Positions 1 to 11,912 of a stretch of 64,000 nucleotides of DNA are shown piece by piece. Position numbers and translations under genes: made by a program. Each line of letters opens with the position of its first letter. Positions within the stretch are counted from its first letter, which is position 1. The DNA is taken from positions 40,748,576-40,812,575 of the forward strand of contig NC_079134.1 in NCBI RefSeq assembly GCF_945859705.1, read 5' to 3'. This DNA is from Episyrphus balteatus. Taxonomy: Eukaryota > Arthropoda > Insecta > Diptera > Syrphidae. Below the pieces are notes generated by a model. The model searched no databases and was not told where the DNA came from. It saw only the letters and a list, made by a program, of their open reading frames with translations.

Positions 1-582
1 CTCAAGTCAAAAGCTATTACTTCAGTGGTTCAAAACAATCAAATGGAAAATTAAATATCAATTCAGAGGCCCCAACATAAATACATCAGGGCCCAAAATA
101 AAAAAATCACGTTATTGGTGGCATTCCGAATATTACTTCAGAACAGAGGCCCCAATACCTATTAATTCTTGGCTCCAAAAAAATTATATTATATTTTAGG
201 GGCCTCTAAGTACTTAATTTAGAGGCCCCAAAAATAATATTTCAGGGGCCCCAAAAGAAATAAACTATGTTTGATGATGGAAAATCAAGAACTATCAATT
301 CTAAGCTAAAAAAATTGTATTTTAGGGGTCTCTAAATATTTAATTTTGGGGCCCCTAGTACAAGTATTTACTACTTTTATGATAGACATTTTAAGTATGT
401 ATAGCAAAGTGGATTACGAACATATTAAAACATTCAAATAAACCTAAAAATAAATAAGCCATACAAAAGAAAATGTATGGCGTATACGTACTTTTTTTTG
501 TATCTAAGGGGCCCCCAAATATCAAAGGGGCCCCAAAATTTAGTCTTGTCCCGGGGCCCCTGCGACTAAACGTACGCCACTG
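1..582. mobile_element. hAT-like element, right end only (left end outside or unresolved)
   Basis: The stretch is studded with GGGGCCCC and GAGGCCCC motifs in both orientations (for example near 65, 133, 205, 243, 348, 510, 553). It ends at CGTACGCCACTG (571-582), the inverse of CAGTGGCGTACG. The complete hAT at 38379-39510 in this window starts with CAGTGGCGTA, so the terminus matches an hAT TIR family. The 8 bases after it, CAAGGAAC (583-590), would be the target duplication, but the partner is not visible. No transposase frame is present. Confidence 0.5.
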
Positions 583-862
583 CAAGGAACTAATTTCCCT
601 GCCCTGTTCTTCTGATAAAATAAGGTGTAATCCACATTTTGACCAATTCAGAGTATGAAACTGCAAGAGAAAGCCTTTTTTTCGATCATAATTAATAATA
701 CGTTAAAGTGGACAAGTCATATTTAACATTCTGCCATTAACATTTTTGCATTTAAAAAAAAAACAACCAACACTGTTTTCTACCCTATTGCTATGTACAT
801 ATATTTTCTCATTTTCGTTGCCTTTCAAATAATTTAATCAAAACCAATATTTTTCTTTTCAG
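583..862 (+). other. Non-coding AT-rich stretch ending in a splice acceptor
   Basis: There is no gene here. A pyrimidine-rich tract (about 848-860) ends in TTTTCTTTTCAG at 851-862, a good acceptor for the exon that follows. The segment is therefore probably the 3' end of an intron upstream of the first coding exon. Confidence 0.45.
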
Positions 863-1042
863 AATTTCTTTTGATAAGCAATCAAAAAGGATTTTCACAC
901 GAATTTTAATTACCGTCGAAAATTAAAATTTGTGTTTTACTATCAAAAATATTGCATCAAAATATTTCCAACGAATAAAATCGACAAAACACGAAAACAG
1001 AACAAAAACAAAAAACATTATTTATCGAATTACGACATTTCG
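863..1042 (+). other. Probable 5' UTR part of the first coding exon
   Basis: The segment lies between the acceptor at 861-862 and the start codon at 1043. It contains no ATG in any frame, so the ATG at 1043 is the first one a scanning ribosome would meet if splicing occurs at 862. The coding frame is also open upstream back to at least 932, but without an ATG. Confidence 0.45.
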
Positions 1043-2744
1043 ATGGTGAAGGCACCAGCAGTTCCATTGCCACCAACAAATAGCAAACATCCCTTATCGA
1101 ATGCCATACAGCCAGCAGCGGAAGTTGTTGTTGCTGTTGCTGCAGCTGATAGCGATAGGGAGGTAAATGTTGCTGCATCATGCATGAATAGTGAAATTAA
1201 TAATTTCGTAGAAATAGAAAATAACACTTCAAATGCCGCCTCCATCACTACGACTAATGACACCCACAACAATGACAGCGAAATATGCCGCCGCCAATAT
1301 AATATGACAACACCGGCAACAAACGCTACCGCCACCGCCGCCGATGAACAATTGTCACAAACATTTGAGTATTCCACTTCTTCTGATAGCGTTAAAATAA
1401 ATGGCAATAACAATGTTGACAGTGTAAATATTTCAAGTCCGAAAAACGAACAAAGCACCCAAACCGATGAAGATGATGATGATGATAATGATAACTTATC
1501 GAATTGTTCATCAAATCATAGTATAAAATATCTTGTTATCGATCGTGATGAAGACGATGAAGAATCACAAAAGAACGACGACGGTGAAAAATTAGAAGAT
1601 AAAATCGACGGTAATTCCGAAGTGATCGAGAATTCGAATTTCGATAACGAGGACGTTAAAAGTGTATCGACTCCCGCGGATATCGATATCGATAACACAA
1701 ACAATATCGATAACGATAACACAAACGATATCGATATCGATAACACAAACGAAAATCATTCCGAAATATTAACCGAAATCAATGATACTGCACAAATAAT
1801 TGATGAAATTGAAATCGAAGAAGAAACCTACTGTGTTGGCCATTTCTATGGGCAAGAAGACGAAGATGATGGTAGTAGCAACAAGAATTATTGTGATAGT
1901 GAAAAGCCGCCGCCACCAATGAAAACTGGCCTAGAAACCGTCCCAGAAGTGAATGAAACAAGTGAAACTATCGACGAAGAAGAGAATAACTTAATTGAAT
2001 ATTCAAATTCAAATCTTCCTACAACAACAACTACCATATCAATTCCAGTGCCCAGTAGTGCCACAAAGCCGTACCATAACCTCCCTAACAACCGTTCAAT
2101 TCCTCCTCAGATCATTGGCATTCCTGGAATAATGGCAGCCCAACAGCATTCGATGCCACCGCCACAACCCTTGCATAAACAACAACAACAACAACAACAT
2201 CAACCTGCACCACAACAATCGGTTGGGGGCCTCTTGCAACCACTTCATTTGGCAAGCATCGGTGCACATTCCGGTGGAGCAGTTAACCAACAAATCTCTC
2301 CCACTACCGCTGCTGGTGTTGGTGGTGCATCTGCTTTAGCAGTGTCAACTACAATTCAACCCCATCATCATCATCATTGTGTGCATCATCCACATGTGCA
2401 CCTGCACTCTCCAGCAGCGGCAGGTCAACAGGCGGCAAATGGAGGTGCAACAGCACCACCACCACCGGTTGGAGCGACAGGTCATCCTCATACACACATT
2501 TTCCCGTTGCAAGTCATTTCTCTGGGTCCCCAGGGACCTGGAACAGCGGCAGCAGCAGCAGGAGCTGCAGCCGCCTGGCCTCTAGTTGAGGCGCCAATTT
2601 ATGTCGATGCCAATGGGGAATATCGGACATATTGTCCTGCACATCCACAAGGACCTCCACCACGAGAGCATCGTGTCCTGCTGCAATTGGATGCAGGCGT
2701 ATCCTTGCCGCTGCAGATAGCCGGGAAGCGAAAAGTATTTAGAG
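1043..2744 (+). CDS. First coding exon of a large low-complexity protein; possibly the N-terminus of an FNDC3-type protein
   Basis: This exon supplies 567 codons plus one base (phase 1) and ends at an AG|GTGAGT donor (GTGAGT at 2745-2750); reading on only adds a short junk tail to the stop at 2818. The start is the first ATG after the acceptor, with G at +4. Visible in the protein: an acidic run at residues 142-151, a DIDIDNTN-type repeat at about 213-237, Gln runs at about 380-386, a His cluster at about 441-452, Ala runs at about 502-513, and a less repetitive block at 518-567 (PIYVDANGEY... then VLLQLDAGVSLPLQIAG). No signal peptide or membrane segment is evident. The last block recalls the region before the proline-rich segment and FN3 repeats of FNDC3 proteins (fly miles-to-go), but this is recollection of family style, not an alignment. 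A transcriptional or RNA-binding regulator with similar low-complexity regions is equally possible. That it is a real exon is well supported; the family is not. Confidence 0.72.
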
Positions 2745-4373
2745 GTGAGTTTCGGTGTGTGTGTTTCTTTTGTTCCTTTTTAACAGTTATATCTGGATTT
2801 TGCTATCGGGTTTTATAGTGCGGAGTTTTACTCTGCGTGAATTTATACAAAGGATATGGCTTTTTATCCTGAATTACGCTGCATCGTTTTCTGGTTTTAT
2901 ACCTCTCTGGGATGCTCTCTGAATTATGATTTTTCCATTCATATTGGATTTAAAGTGGATTTCGATTTACGATGTCAGTAGGAGAGCAGGAGCACACAAA
3001 AGCTTCCCTATTTTCGGTAGTCGTCGTGTCGTCCTTAAAATAAACCGGAAGAGGATGTGTGTGTATTTTGAGAGAGACTTTTTGGCTGCCCTTTTTGCTG
3101 TCAGTTTTCACATTATGCACATTTATGAGTGTGGCACTGGAGGTTTGAGGTTCTTCTTTTGTGTTTTTACCGGAGAACTGTTTTTCAACAGCCGAAGCAT
3201 AAATGTCAGGATTTGCGGCATGAAATCTTTTCATCTGCTAGTCAAGTGTATATAGGAGTAAAAAATAAAAATTGATACCATTTTACATTGGGTTATAAAA
3301 GGATATTGCTTGTGGAGTTGGCCAGATTCTGGGATAGCAGTTTTTGGTGACGTATTACAGTGATTTGGGAATATAAATCGCTGTTTTTTTGGTTATTTGA
3401 ATGGATTTTAAAATGACTTTGTATTATGTTCAACATCCGGTTTAGGATTAGGATTAGAGAGGTGATACTTTTTTGTTCCTATGTTAACATTTTTTTGGGT
3501 GTGATGCTGCAGTTAGATTTACGATAGTGTGTTGTAAGGTTAGAAAAAAACATATTTTTAAATGTGATTTATGGTAGGTTGGTGAGTGACGCATTTTTTT
3601 GAACCATCAGACTAGTATACTTCTGGAGTAACTCTCAATGAATTGGGACACAGTTTGTTTAACACATAAGTTTTATCACCCCTCTGGCAGACTGCATTCA
3701 TAGCCTCTGTATGTTCAGAAAATTCAAAATAATAATTTTTTGGGAAAATCAATTTTTCGAAGACGATTTGTAGTGGAAGTTTTTTTTTTGAAATTTTGTC
3801 ATTAAGTATGCATAACAAAAGCTCATTTATTTTAATATTTTATTTATTCACATAAAATGATAAAACGATTTGTTCGTAGTTTTGATCCAGAAAAAAAATC
3901 AATTAAGAAAATAATATCGGACTATGAGGTTCAGGGATTTTTATTGCTGGAATCGTTCAGTTGGTTATAAAAGAAGAAAGAACCGCGGATTGCTATAAAA
4001 TGAGAGGGTGTAAACTGAAGTTAGGGGTTCAAAAGCCTTCGAAAAATCGACAGTAAAAAAATTAATGATTTATAATTAACGCACAGCTTTAACTATACAT
4101 ATAATAGATATAAACTTGATAGTGAGTAATAAGAATAAGATTTTTCGGAATTCAAAAATTTAACAGGGTAAAATGGGGGTAAAACGAGGTAGCAAAAAAA
4201 AAAAATGGCTATTTTCTAAACGGTAATTTGTAGAAATAATTTTATTGCAACAGTTACAAAATAGGTAGGGCTCTTGTTAATCTATCAAAAATTAATGGTG
4301 ATTTTATTCGCATTTATATTCAATAAATTTTATTCATATCTGGCCCATCCTTACGAGCATTAAATTCACGACG
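2745..4373 (+). other. Start of the intron after the coding exon; no other feature recognised
   Basis: The segment begins with the GTGAGT donor. It is AT-rich with many short poly-T and poly-A runs. No open frame starting with ATG looks like protein, and no TIR or RNA gene was seen. Confidence 0.5.
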
Positions 4374-4706
4374 CACAGTGGTGCCCTTCTATGGAGGAAG
4401 CGGAAAAAACCTATAAAAACTGAACGGGTGGACCGATTTGATTGAAATTTGGTATATAAATTAAATAAAACTATTTCTCATCGTGATGAAAAAATTGTAT
4501 ATCGTACTTTAAAATTACTCATTTTTTCAAAAGTTGTATTGATTAATATATTCATTCTTTTTGTTTCCTTTTCTTGTTTTTTGTGATGTGAATTTCTCTT
4601 ATACTTTAAGGCTTAATTAAAACTGAATACAAAGAAGGCTTTGAGAAAGCAAATAATTAAAAAGTTTCATAAGTATTATAGCACCTTAAATTTATACTTA
4701 CTACAC

Positions 4707-5345
4707 TAGCCCAAAAAATTAAGTTAACAAAAAAAAAATTGTGATTTTTTTTAGTGATTTTCGATAGGTGGAATAAAAATCATCGTATCATGACAAAACA
4801 AAAAGCATGTCAAAGCTACATTCCTCTAGTTTTAGGATTTTAATATGGTAAAATCTTTGAAATTATTCAAATTCCAAAATTTTCCAAATTATTTTTGTTT
4901 CTTAAAAAAAGTGGAAAATTTTTTTGCGAAAAAATGATTATTATTTTTAGAAAAGCTGTTTATTTGGCTTTAAGATTATTTTTGTTTCAAACTTTTACGA
5001 TTTTTTTTTAGACTGCAATATCAGTCATCAAACCAAAATTTTTGACTTTGACTATCAATATCTCAACAACGAATCACTTTACAGAGAATTTAAAGATAAA
5101 TTTTAAAATTTCATTCAAATCTCTACAAATAAATTAATTTTACTTCGTTAAAAAAAATGTTTTCTTAAATTTGAGATCATTTTAGAAAAGCTATCAAAAT
5201 AGGCCTTTTTAAGGTTTTTTAGAAAATTTGCCGCTATTTTCTAACTATGGGTGATTATAAGCAAAATCAAATTCTTTTGAGTTTATTTACACATTTTATT
5301 AATAAATACCGTTTTTATGTTTTAGATAAACCAAAGAAAATTATA
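4707..5345 (+). repeat. Tc1/mariner-like dispersed repeat (CACTAGCCC family), copy a
   Basis: It begins TA then CACTAGCCCAAAAAATTAAG, a typical Tc1-like end beside a TA. The same sequence recurs at 28655-29490, partly at 42155-43160, and inverted near 51340-51940. The other terminus is not clear. There is no coding content; the small frames here are chance. Confidence 0.5.
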
Positions 5346-5803
5346 ATTTTTCAAAAAAAAGTTAAATTTTGAAAAAAAAATTTCATATCGTTTTTGGATA
5401 TTTTTCCTTTTTTTTGAAAATTTTTGATTTTTCTTTATTTTTTGCCTTATCAGTGATGACTACATAGACTTCTTATAATGTAAAAAACTTTATTTTATCA
5501 AAAAAAAAAGCCGTTAAATTAGAAACGGTAATACTAGAGGCCGATTTCAAGTGCTGTTTGAGTGACACGCATTGCTACACTCAAGAAGCTCTTACGGGAG
5601 AATGGGTCAAAATGGGTCATTTGTTTTAACACCATAAATAGTATACATCATAAGCTTTAAGTTGTTACTAAAATGAACGGGAACATCGTAGAGCATTTTT
5701 TTTATGGGACGACAAAGAGTAAAAACTACTCGATCTAGAGGTTTCTTTAAATAATATTTTGATTTTTCTGATTCAAAAGCAAATTCAACAAAAGGTAAAT
5801 GTA

Positions 5804-6014
5804 CACTGAGGGAAAAGCCACAACGTGAAATCAATGAAAACCACATTGATTTAATTATTATTCGGAATGATTTTGCGTTGAAGATGGACATTTTACAATC
5901 AACGTGGAAAATAGGTTAACTTTTGATGGTTTCGTATCTTAAAGTCACATAAATCAAAGTAGTTCAACTTTGAAACAACGACTTTTCAACTTCAATTTAT
6001 TTTTTCCCTCAGTG
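5804..6014. mobile_element. MITE, Tc1/mariner type, 211 bases, TIR CACTGAGGGAAAA
   Basis: CACTGAGGGAAAA at 5804 is mirrored by TTTTCCCTCAGTG ending at 6014, with TA on each side (5802-5803, 6015-6016). The second Transib copy has the uninterrupted site with a single TA (near 47584), which proves insertion. Non-coding. Confidence 0.8.
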
Positions 6015-6173
6015 TACACTTAAGAACAAATATACCATTAACAACACTACATATTTTTTTTATTTAAAAAAATCTCTATTCTTAAAAAAAAAACACGTCA
6101 AAAGATGCAAAAAAAAAACGAAATTTGGATAATTTTAAAGAATCTACTTTGTTGAGCTAAGTATACTCGGGAC

Positions 6174-7549
6174 CAGGGCCGTCTTTAACTATCCTGGGGC
6201 CCTTGGGCACAAAAGAATTTTGGGGCCCTTTTGGAAAGTAAAATAAGTATACAATGGTTGGCTTAAAGGCAATGGTTACGGTTAAAAATTGGTGCCAATA
6301 TATCGTTTCATATAAAGTAAAGGGGGTGCCAATAATACGTGCATCGAGACATCAATAGTTGCCACTGCCAATAATTGTACCCTGTATCCGTTATAAGTTT
6401 CAGTTTGAAGAATTGGAAAAAAGATCTCAAACGGATTGATAGATTTGCTAAAAACTCGGTACAGACGATTTCTACGTAATTTTCAAGAGCCGTTTTTTTT
6501 ATTTTTTGCCTTTTTATTTTAATGTCTCTTTTTCAACGGATATCTCCAATATAAAGTTTTCGAGATATTGCAATTTTCTCAAAAACGGATAACGATTTTG
6601 CTTTGAAAAAAAAAAAATATGTTTTGCTGCAAATATGGCCGCACTTTTGAAAGAAGAAAAATATTTTTTGGACCGTTATTAACGGTACCTACTTGCCATA
6701 GAACCGATTTCTTAATGAAAACGACACAACCGTTTTTAATGAAAATTTTTACATAAAAAGGTTTATACTGATATCAAAACTAAGAAAACTTAAAAAAAAA
6801 TTATTTTGGATTAAACAAAAAAATTAATTTTTTTTTTTGAAAAACAATTTTTTTTTAAGTTATTTAATGAATTTTATGTGTCAATCTTTAAATACGAGAG
6901 CAATTCGCAATTCAAATTAAAACCATTGTACCATGGCGTTTTCCATTGAACCAAAACATTGATGTACCGTCGACGAGCCGGCAATAGTTTTTTCTCAAAC
7001 GTTTTCCAACGGAAAAAGTATTGATGTTTTTTGCCGACGAATTGATTCTTTTTCGTCTTTTAATACGAATCTACTCATATTTTTACACTGATTTTAACAC
7101 GCACTACAAATTTGACAATTTTGCAAACTTCAAACGAAATTATTATTTAAGGAAAAAGATAATGGAAGAGAATTCGTTGTTTTTATTAATAAATAATAAA
7201 TAATCTTGCCTACAGTGGAAAAAAAGGTATTTTTCTTGTTTTTTGAAAATATTATTGTCTTATTTTTTTTTTTTGAAAATTGAATTTGGGTTTGGTGGTT
7301 TGGATTTAAATTTTTTTCCGCATACAACGCCACATATTTTGTTTTCTTTTTGAAAACATATATTTTCCGTATAGGTGTAGAAAAAAATGTATTTGATTGA
7401 ATGGTTGCCATATAAAAACTAAAATTTTTTGGTAGATGGTCTGACCGACAAAAATGTTTTGAGAATATAATATTCGTTCCTTCGGGGCCCCCTGAGAATG
7501 GGGGCCCTGGGCACGGGCCCCGTGTGCCCTTATGGTAAAGACGGCATTG
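6174..7549. mobile_element. Non-autonomous hAT element, 1,376 bases, TSD CTCGGGAC
   Basis: The start CAGGGCCGTCTTTA (6174) and the inverse of CAATGCCGTCTTTACC (ending 7549) are flanked by the 8-base duplication CTCGGGAC (6166-6173, 7550-7557). The single-copy site is present as GTCCCGAG at 47437-47444 in the second Transib copy. Subterminal G/C-rich blocks (GGGGCCCTTGGGCAC and relatives) resemble those of hAT elements. No hAT transposase is encoded. Confidence 0.82.
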
Positions 7550-7694
7550 CTCGGGACCCAGGCTACGCAAAAAATTAAAATTGATTGTATTCTGTATTTA
7601 AACATATTTTTAATTGAAAAACCAAATAAAAAAAAATTTAGAAAATTGTTTCACTTTTTTGAGTTTTTTTCCATCTGGGAACCACTGTGCGACG

Positions 7695-8998
7695 GGCCTA
7701 CCTGCACAATTTCCCAAAAAGCTTCTGGTATTAAACTTGTTTATTTTTTATTTTGAGGTTCTGAGACAAATAACCCGACAATGTCCGCGAACCTCTTAAA
7801 CCATGCACCGCCATTAATACGAAAATTCTGTACCAATTTAAGAGGATAACTCAAGAACCTTTACATTGGTCTGTATTTTTCTACATACTAGCTTAACCTT
7901 AGCTCAGGTACTTAAGTTCCACAGCCACTGTGATGCTTCCAAATGGCTATCCGCAATGTGTAGTGCTGCATTATCAAGAAGTAAATTAAAAGTAATAGAT
8001 TACGAGCATTGCAGGGGCTCGCCACACCCAGCAGTAACTCGCATGAGCTGAGTCAGCTTTAATTTATAAATTCTTGTATTGCCTTAAAAAAATACTAATT
8101 CTTTCTATGATAAGCACGAATGGAACGAAAATTAAGCTGCGCAATATAAACTAGAGAATGCACCGTTTATATCGCTAGTCTTAAACATACCCAAACTTAC
8201 AAGCTTCTTTCAGGGTACCATATTCAGTCATTTGTGGACTGTACAGTCTCAATTCCTCACTGATATGCACTCTTGTGCGCGAATTTTTATTTCACACCCC
8301 AAAATTGATTCTCTCGTGGGCAAAATTTTTTTCAGCTTCGCTTAATCTACATGTGACAATTAATTAGCCCGCTTTGTTTGCGAGATAGTTTCCCCAAATA
8401 AGTGGCGATTATCACTATGAGACTCCAACCTAATCGTCTTTTGAGCAAAATTTTGTTCTTCTTTGCTTTGGGCGAGTTTTCGAAAATTACTTCAATAAGC
8501 TTTACAAACAAAACTCGAGTCAGTTAAGATTTTCAAAAAAATTATAAAAAAAAAACTAAAAAATCAATTTACAAATATTCTTGAAAAAAAAAAAAAAAAA
8601 CAAATTGAACGTTTCCACATTCTTTACAAATTAATATTCCTTAAGCACCTTCTACATCTTTTTCGACACTTTTTTGTGGGTTTCTGACGCCCTTGGGTGG
8701 GTTGTAAGTCCATAATTGATTTGTGTACTTATAACCCACCCAAATGAGTCAGTAGTCCATTATCAAGGGGCACGGTAGTGCCCAGCCAAGTTCTCTAGCA
8801 ACTTTGGCACTACACCCTTATTTACAGGAAACAACTCAGGCCATTTTCGACCCGCCTCTAACTTCCACACCAAAGATGCTAGAAATTTCAAACTCGCTAC
8901 ATTTATTGAGCTTGTCAAAACCAAACTTCTCACAAAATTTCAGCCTTTTACGATGAGTAGTTTCTGAGATATAGGGCTTCAAAAATCGCAAAAACCGT
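7695..8998. other. Gene-free stretch with one hairpin
   Basis: No gene was recognised. An imperfect hairpin lies at about 8692-8742: GGGTGGGTTGTAAGT faces ACTTATAACCCACCC. The stretch from about 8840 leads into the tandem repeat that follows and appears to be part of the same repeat family. Confidence 0.4.
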
Positions 8999-9033
8999 AA
9001 CTGACTGACTGACTCACTCACTCACTCACTGAC
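8999..9033. repeat. Tetranucleotide tract CTGA/CTCA
   Basis: Consecutive CTGA units switch to CTCA units and then CTGACAG. The tract sits at the junction between the 8.84-9.0 kb segment and the tandem repeat, as a tetranucleotide seed inside a repeat family. Confidence 0.7.
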
Positions 9034-9034
9034 A

Positions 9035-9345
9035 GATCATCAAAATTATGGAGAACTTCCCGTTAACGTAGAAACTTGAAATTTTACACGGTGATAGGAC
9101 TTGTGGTGTATACAAAGGGAAAAATCGAAAATTTGAGATTTTCAATTCAGGGGGCGTGGCATCCGCCCATTTCCACTGAATTTTCATTAAATATTATAGA
9201 GCACTTCTGATTATCGTAGAATCTTGAAATTTGGTAGAATGGTAGAATGGTAGAGATGGTAGTTTACGCAAAGGAAAAAATTTAAAATTTGAGAATTTCA
9301 GCCAGGGGGCGTGGCAACCGCCCATTTTCACTGAATTTTCATCAA
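9035..9345. repeat. Two tandem units of about 150 bases ending in the GGGGGCGTGGC motif
   Basis: Each unit runs through GTAGAA-CTTGAAATTT, then a GGAAAAA...AAAATTTGAGA segment, then CAGGGGGCGTGGCA (near 9149 and 9303), then CCGCCCATTT(T/C)CACTG. The GGCGTGGCAGGGGGCG motif recurs near 56915 and 57041, so the family is dispersed. Non-coding. Confidence 0.7.
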
Positions 9346-9392
9346 ATATAGAGATTTTCAATTCTACAGCCATACCTTGCAAAAAGTAGTGA

Positions 9393-9740
9393 AATCACAA
9401 CAAAAACATTACTGTTAAAAAAGGAGCCAAGTTCTCCTATTTTGAAATTATGCTGGCACAAAAAGTACTGAGATGTAAAAGTGTACCAAGTTCTAAAGTT
9501 TGGGTTCAAATTCGTATCAATAAAATTTTGATTGTTTACTTGGCAATTTTTGAAATAACTTTAAAAATCGGTAATTAAAAGAAAAATTGTCAAGAGAGCA
9601 ATCAAAATTTTATTGATACGAATTTGAACCCAAACTTTAGAACTTGGTACACTTTTACATCTCAGTACTTTTTGTGCCAGCATAATTTCAAAATAGGAGA
9701 ACTTGGCTCCTTTTTTAACAGTAATGTTTTTGTTGTGATT
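9393..9740. repeat. Palindromic (foldback) MITE-like repeat, 348 bases
   Basis: The left arm from AATCACAACAAAAACATTAC is mirrored by the right arm ending GTGATT at 9740. The arms are about 150 bases and near-perfect, with a short centre around 9545-9590. The target duplication is unclear. No coding content. Confidence 0.75.
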
Positions 9741-10725
9741 GACTTTTGTCCAGTGGACTTATGACCCTGTACCTTGATTTTTGAGCTATGAGAGTATTCA
9801 GTTTATAGAGCAAATGAGCGATATGTACTTAGTTTTTGTACTCGAGTGTCGAACACAAGATTTTCAAAAATGTCTAAAAATACACGCAATAACTTGACCA
9901 TACCCATTCCAGATTTCTTTCCGCAAGCTATTTTGTTAACCTTTGACCTCATAAATCAGATTTAACCAGAATTTACTACGCAGTATACAAATGAAAACTG
10001 CCTCTGTTACTATTAATAGTGTAGTAAATATTGACAAAATGTGGATTTACCTTTAATTGCTTGCTTCTTCTTTCTGGAAAGCGATAGCTTTAATTTGCTT
10101 TCATGTGTCCTTTAATAAATTCAAAGATATTTTTTGTTTCAATATAAATAATTAACACCAACAACAACAACTTAAAAGAATATTCATAACCGCATTAAGC
10201 CTTAAAACTGAATTTAAACCAATTTAATGGATATCAATTCAATCATTTCACTTCAGCCAATACATTTTTTGATCTTTATTGCAATTATATTTTAAGTTGC
10301 AAAGTTTTTTTTTTTTGACAGTAAATTTAAAATATAAGCGAATAAAAAGGGTTTGGCTATTGAGAAAACCAACAAATAATATCAACGGCATTAAAGTAAC
10401 AAAAAAATTATTTAAAAGTTAAAAAAAAGACCAACAAATACTTAAAATAAAAATATATATCTCTCTACCATACACAACATATGGCAGGACATGCGGACAC
10501 GAGCAAACATAAAAAGTGCATTTTCGCAAGAGATTTTACGACAACTTGAGTCATTTCACCCATTTCATAGTCTCGTTTTGGTCCTTTTGTAACTTCTTTA
10601 CTATACCTACTTTACTCAACACTCTATGTCACTAAAATGTTTTAACTTTAAGATATTTCTTAGTAGCAATTCTTCAATTGAACATGTTCCTAATAGTAGA
10701 GTAACAAAAGCAAATTATTAATTAA
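9741..10725. other. Gene-free AT-rich stretch
   Basis: No coding frame, RNA gene or clear repeat boundary was recognised. GTAGAGTAAC at 10696-10705 is mirrored by GTTACTCCAC ending 11999, each beside TA. These could be the outer ends of an element enclosing the inverted repeat that follows, but the intervening arms do not match. Confidence 0.35.
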
Positions 10726-11912
10726 AAATACTTTAAAGTCTATAGATTAAAAATTGCCGATGTTGCCGAATTGTTTTTTTTTAAATTAAAATTAAATTTT
10801 TTTTGAACCAAACCATTTTTTTGCTTAAATTTCATAAAACAACGGCAACACCTACAATATTTACAGACATGTTTTTAAAAAGCCAGAATCTCATTTCTAT
10901 CTGTAAAATTTAAATCCACTAAATTTAATCAAGAGTTTTTGAAAGAATAGTCCTCAACTCAAAACGTTATTAAAAAATGTTAAATGGCTTTTTTTACTTT
11001 TTCGTAGTAAAATTAGAATTGATTTAAGAAAATTTGTTGGCCATAAATATTTTCAGTTGAATTCCGAAGAGGAAAAGGTAATATATATTACAGTTTTGAA
11101 AAAAAATATATAAAAATTACTTCAATTTCATCAAATTTTCTTGATAAAACCAAAATTTTTGCATTGAAATAATTGAATTTCTCAAAGACTTTGGCAAATA
11201 AGAACTTTTAACTTTTGCTATTTATCTTTCAACAATAAGGGGTATTGAATGAATAAAAAAAACTTTATATTTAAATGTTAAATTTAAAAAAAAATAAGTT
11301 AAATTTTTTTCAAAACTTCTATTAAAAAAAAATTCTTCGAAAATTAAATACTTTTTAATTTTTTTCATAAACCGTAATACATTTTGACATTTCCTTTTAT
11401 AATTTCAAATCATAATAAATGTGGCCAAAAAAAAATTGTAAATAAATGCATTTTATAATACGAAAAAAGTTTTATAAACGACATGTTAAAATTTTGTCAA
11501 TAATTTTTTTTTTTCAAAAATCTGAGTTCAATTACTATTCTTTTAAAAGCCCTTCATTCAATTAACCTAATTTTAATTTTTTTAATATGACTAAGCTTCT
11601 AGCTTTTTAAAAATGTATATATTTAAATATTGTAGGTGTTGCCGTTGTGTTCAAATATTTTTTTTTGTGTCAATGAATAAGAAAATTGCATCTATCGCTT
11701 GAACGATGGAAGACTGTCCCTCACTCCCATATATTTTTTTTCCTTGAGTTTCCTAGACAATCTTTTGGCATCAATAAATTTATGAAATTTAAGCAAAATT
11801 TTTTTAATTTTTTTTTCTTGTTCACAAAAATCTTCAATTAAATTTACAAAATCAAAACGGCAACACAAACGGCAATTTTTAATCTATAGACTTTAAAGTA
11901 TTTTTAACTACC
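10726..11912. repeat. Long inverted-repeat element of about 1.19 kb
   Basis: AAATACTTTAAAGTCTATAG followed by ATTAAAAATTGCCG at the left (10726-10760) is mirrored at 11867-11912. A second mirrored block, GGCAACACCTACAATATTT near 10843-10862 and its inverse near 11628-11645, lies inside, as does TTTATGAAATTTAAGC near 11780 opposite 10825. No frame of note. The target duplication may be TTAA or lie further out. Confidence 0.6.

Larger units (their letters stand above)
4374..7689 (+). mobile_element. Transib-like DNA transposon, non-coding copy 1
   Basis: The termini are CACAGTGGTGCCCTTC (from 4374) and, inverted, CACAGTGGTTCCCAG (ending 7689). They are flanked by the identical 5-base duplication CGACG (4369-4373 and 7690-7694). 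A TIR starting CACAGTG with a CGNCG target duplication is the signature of Transib, the superfamily related to RAG1. No transposase frame survives. The element holds a 211-base MITE at 5804-6014 and an hAT at 6174-7549; without them it is about 1.7 kb. A second copy lies inverted at 47320-52279 and lacks both insertions. Also included is a Tc1/mariner-like segment at 4707-5345, present in both copies and therefore older than their divergence. Confidence 0.75.

Noticed and set aside
932..1042. Extending the coding exon upstream to 932
   Set aside because: The codon at 932 is GTG; no ATG exists before 1043, and non-ATG initiation has no support here.
4374..7689. CACAGTG ends as recombination signal sequences of an adaptive immune locus
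   Set aside because: No nonamer and spacer arrangement or receptor segments; the CGACG duplication and TIR structure fit a Transib transposon.
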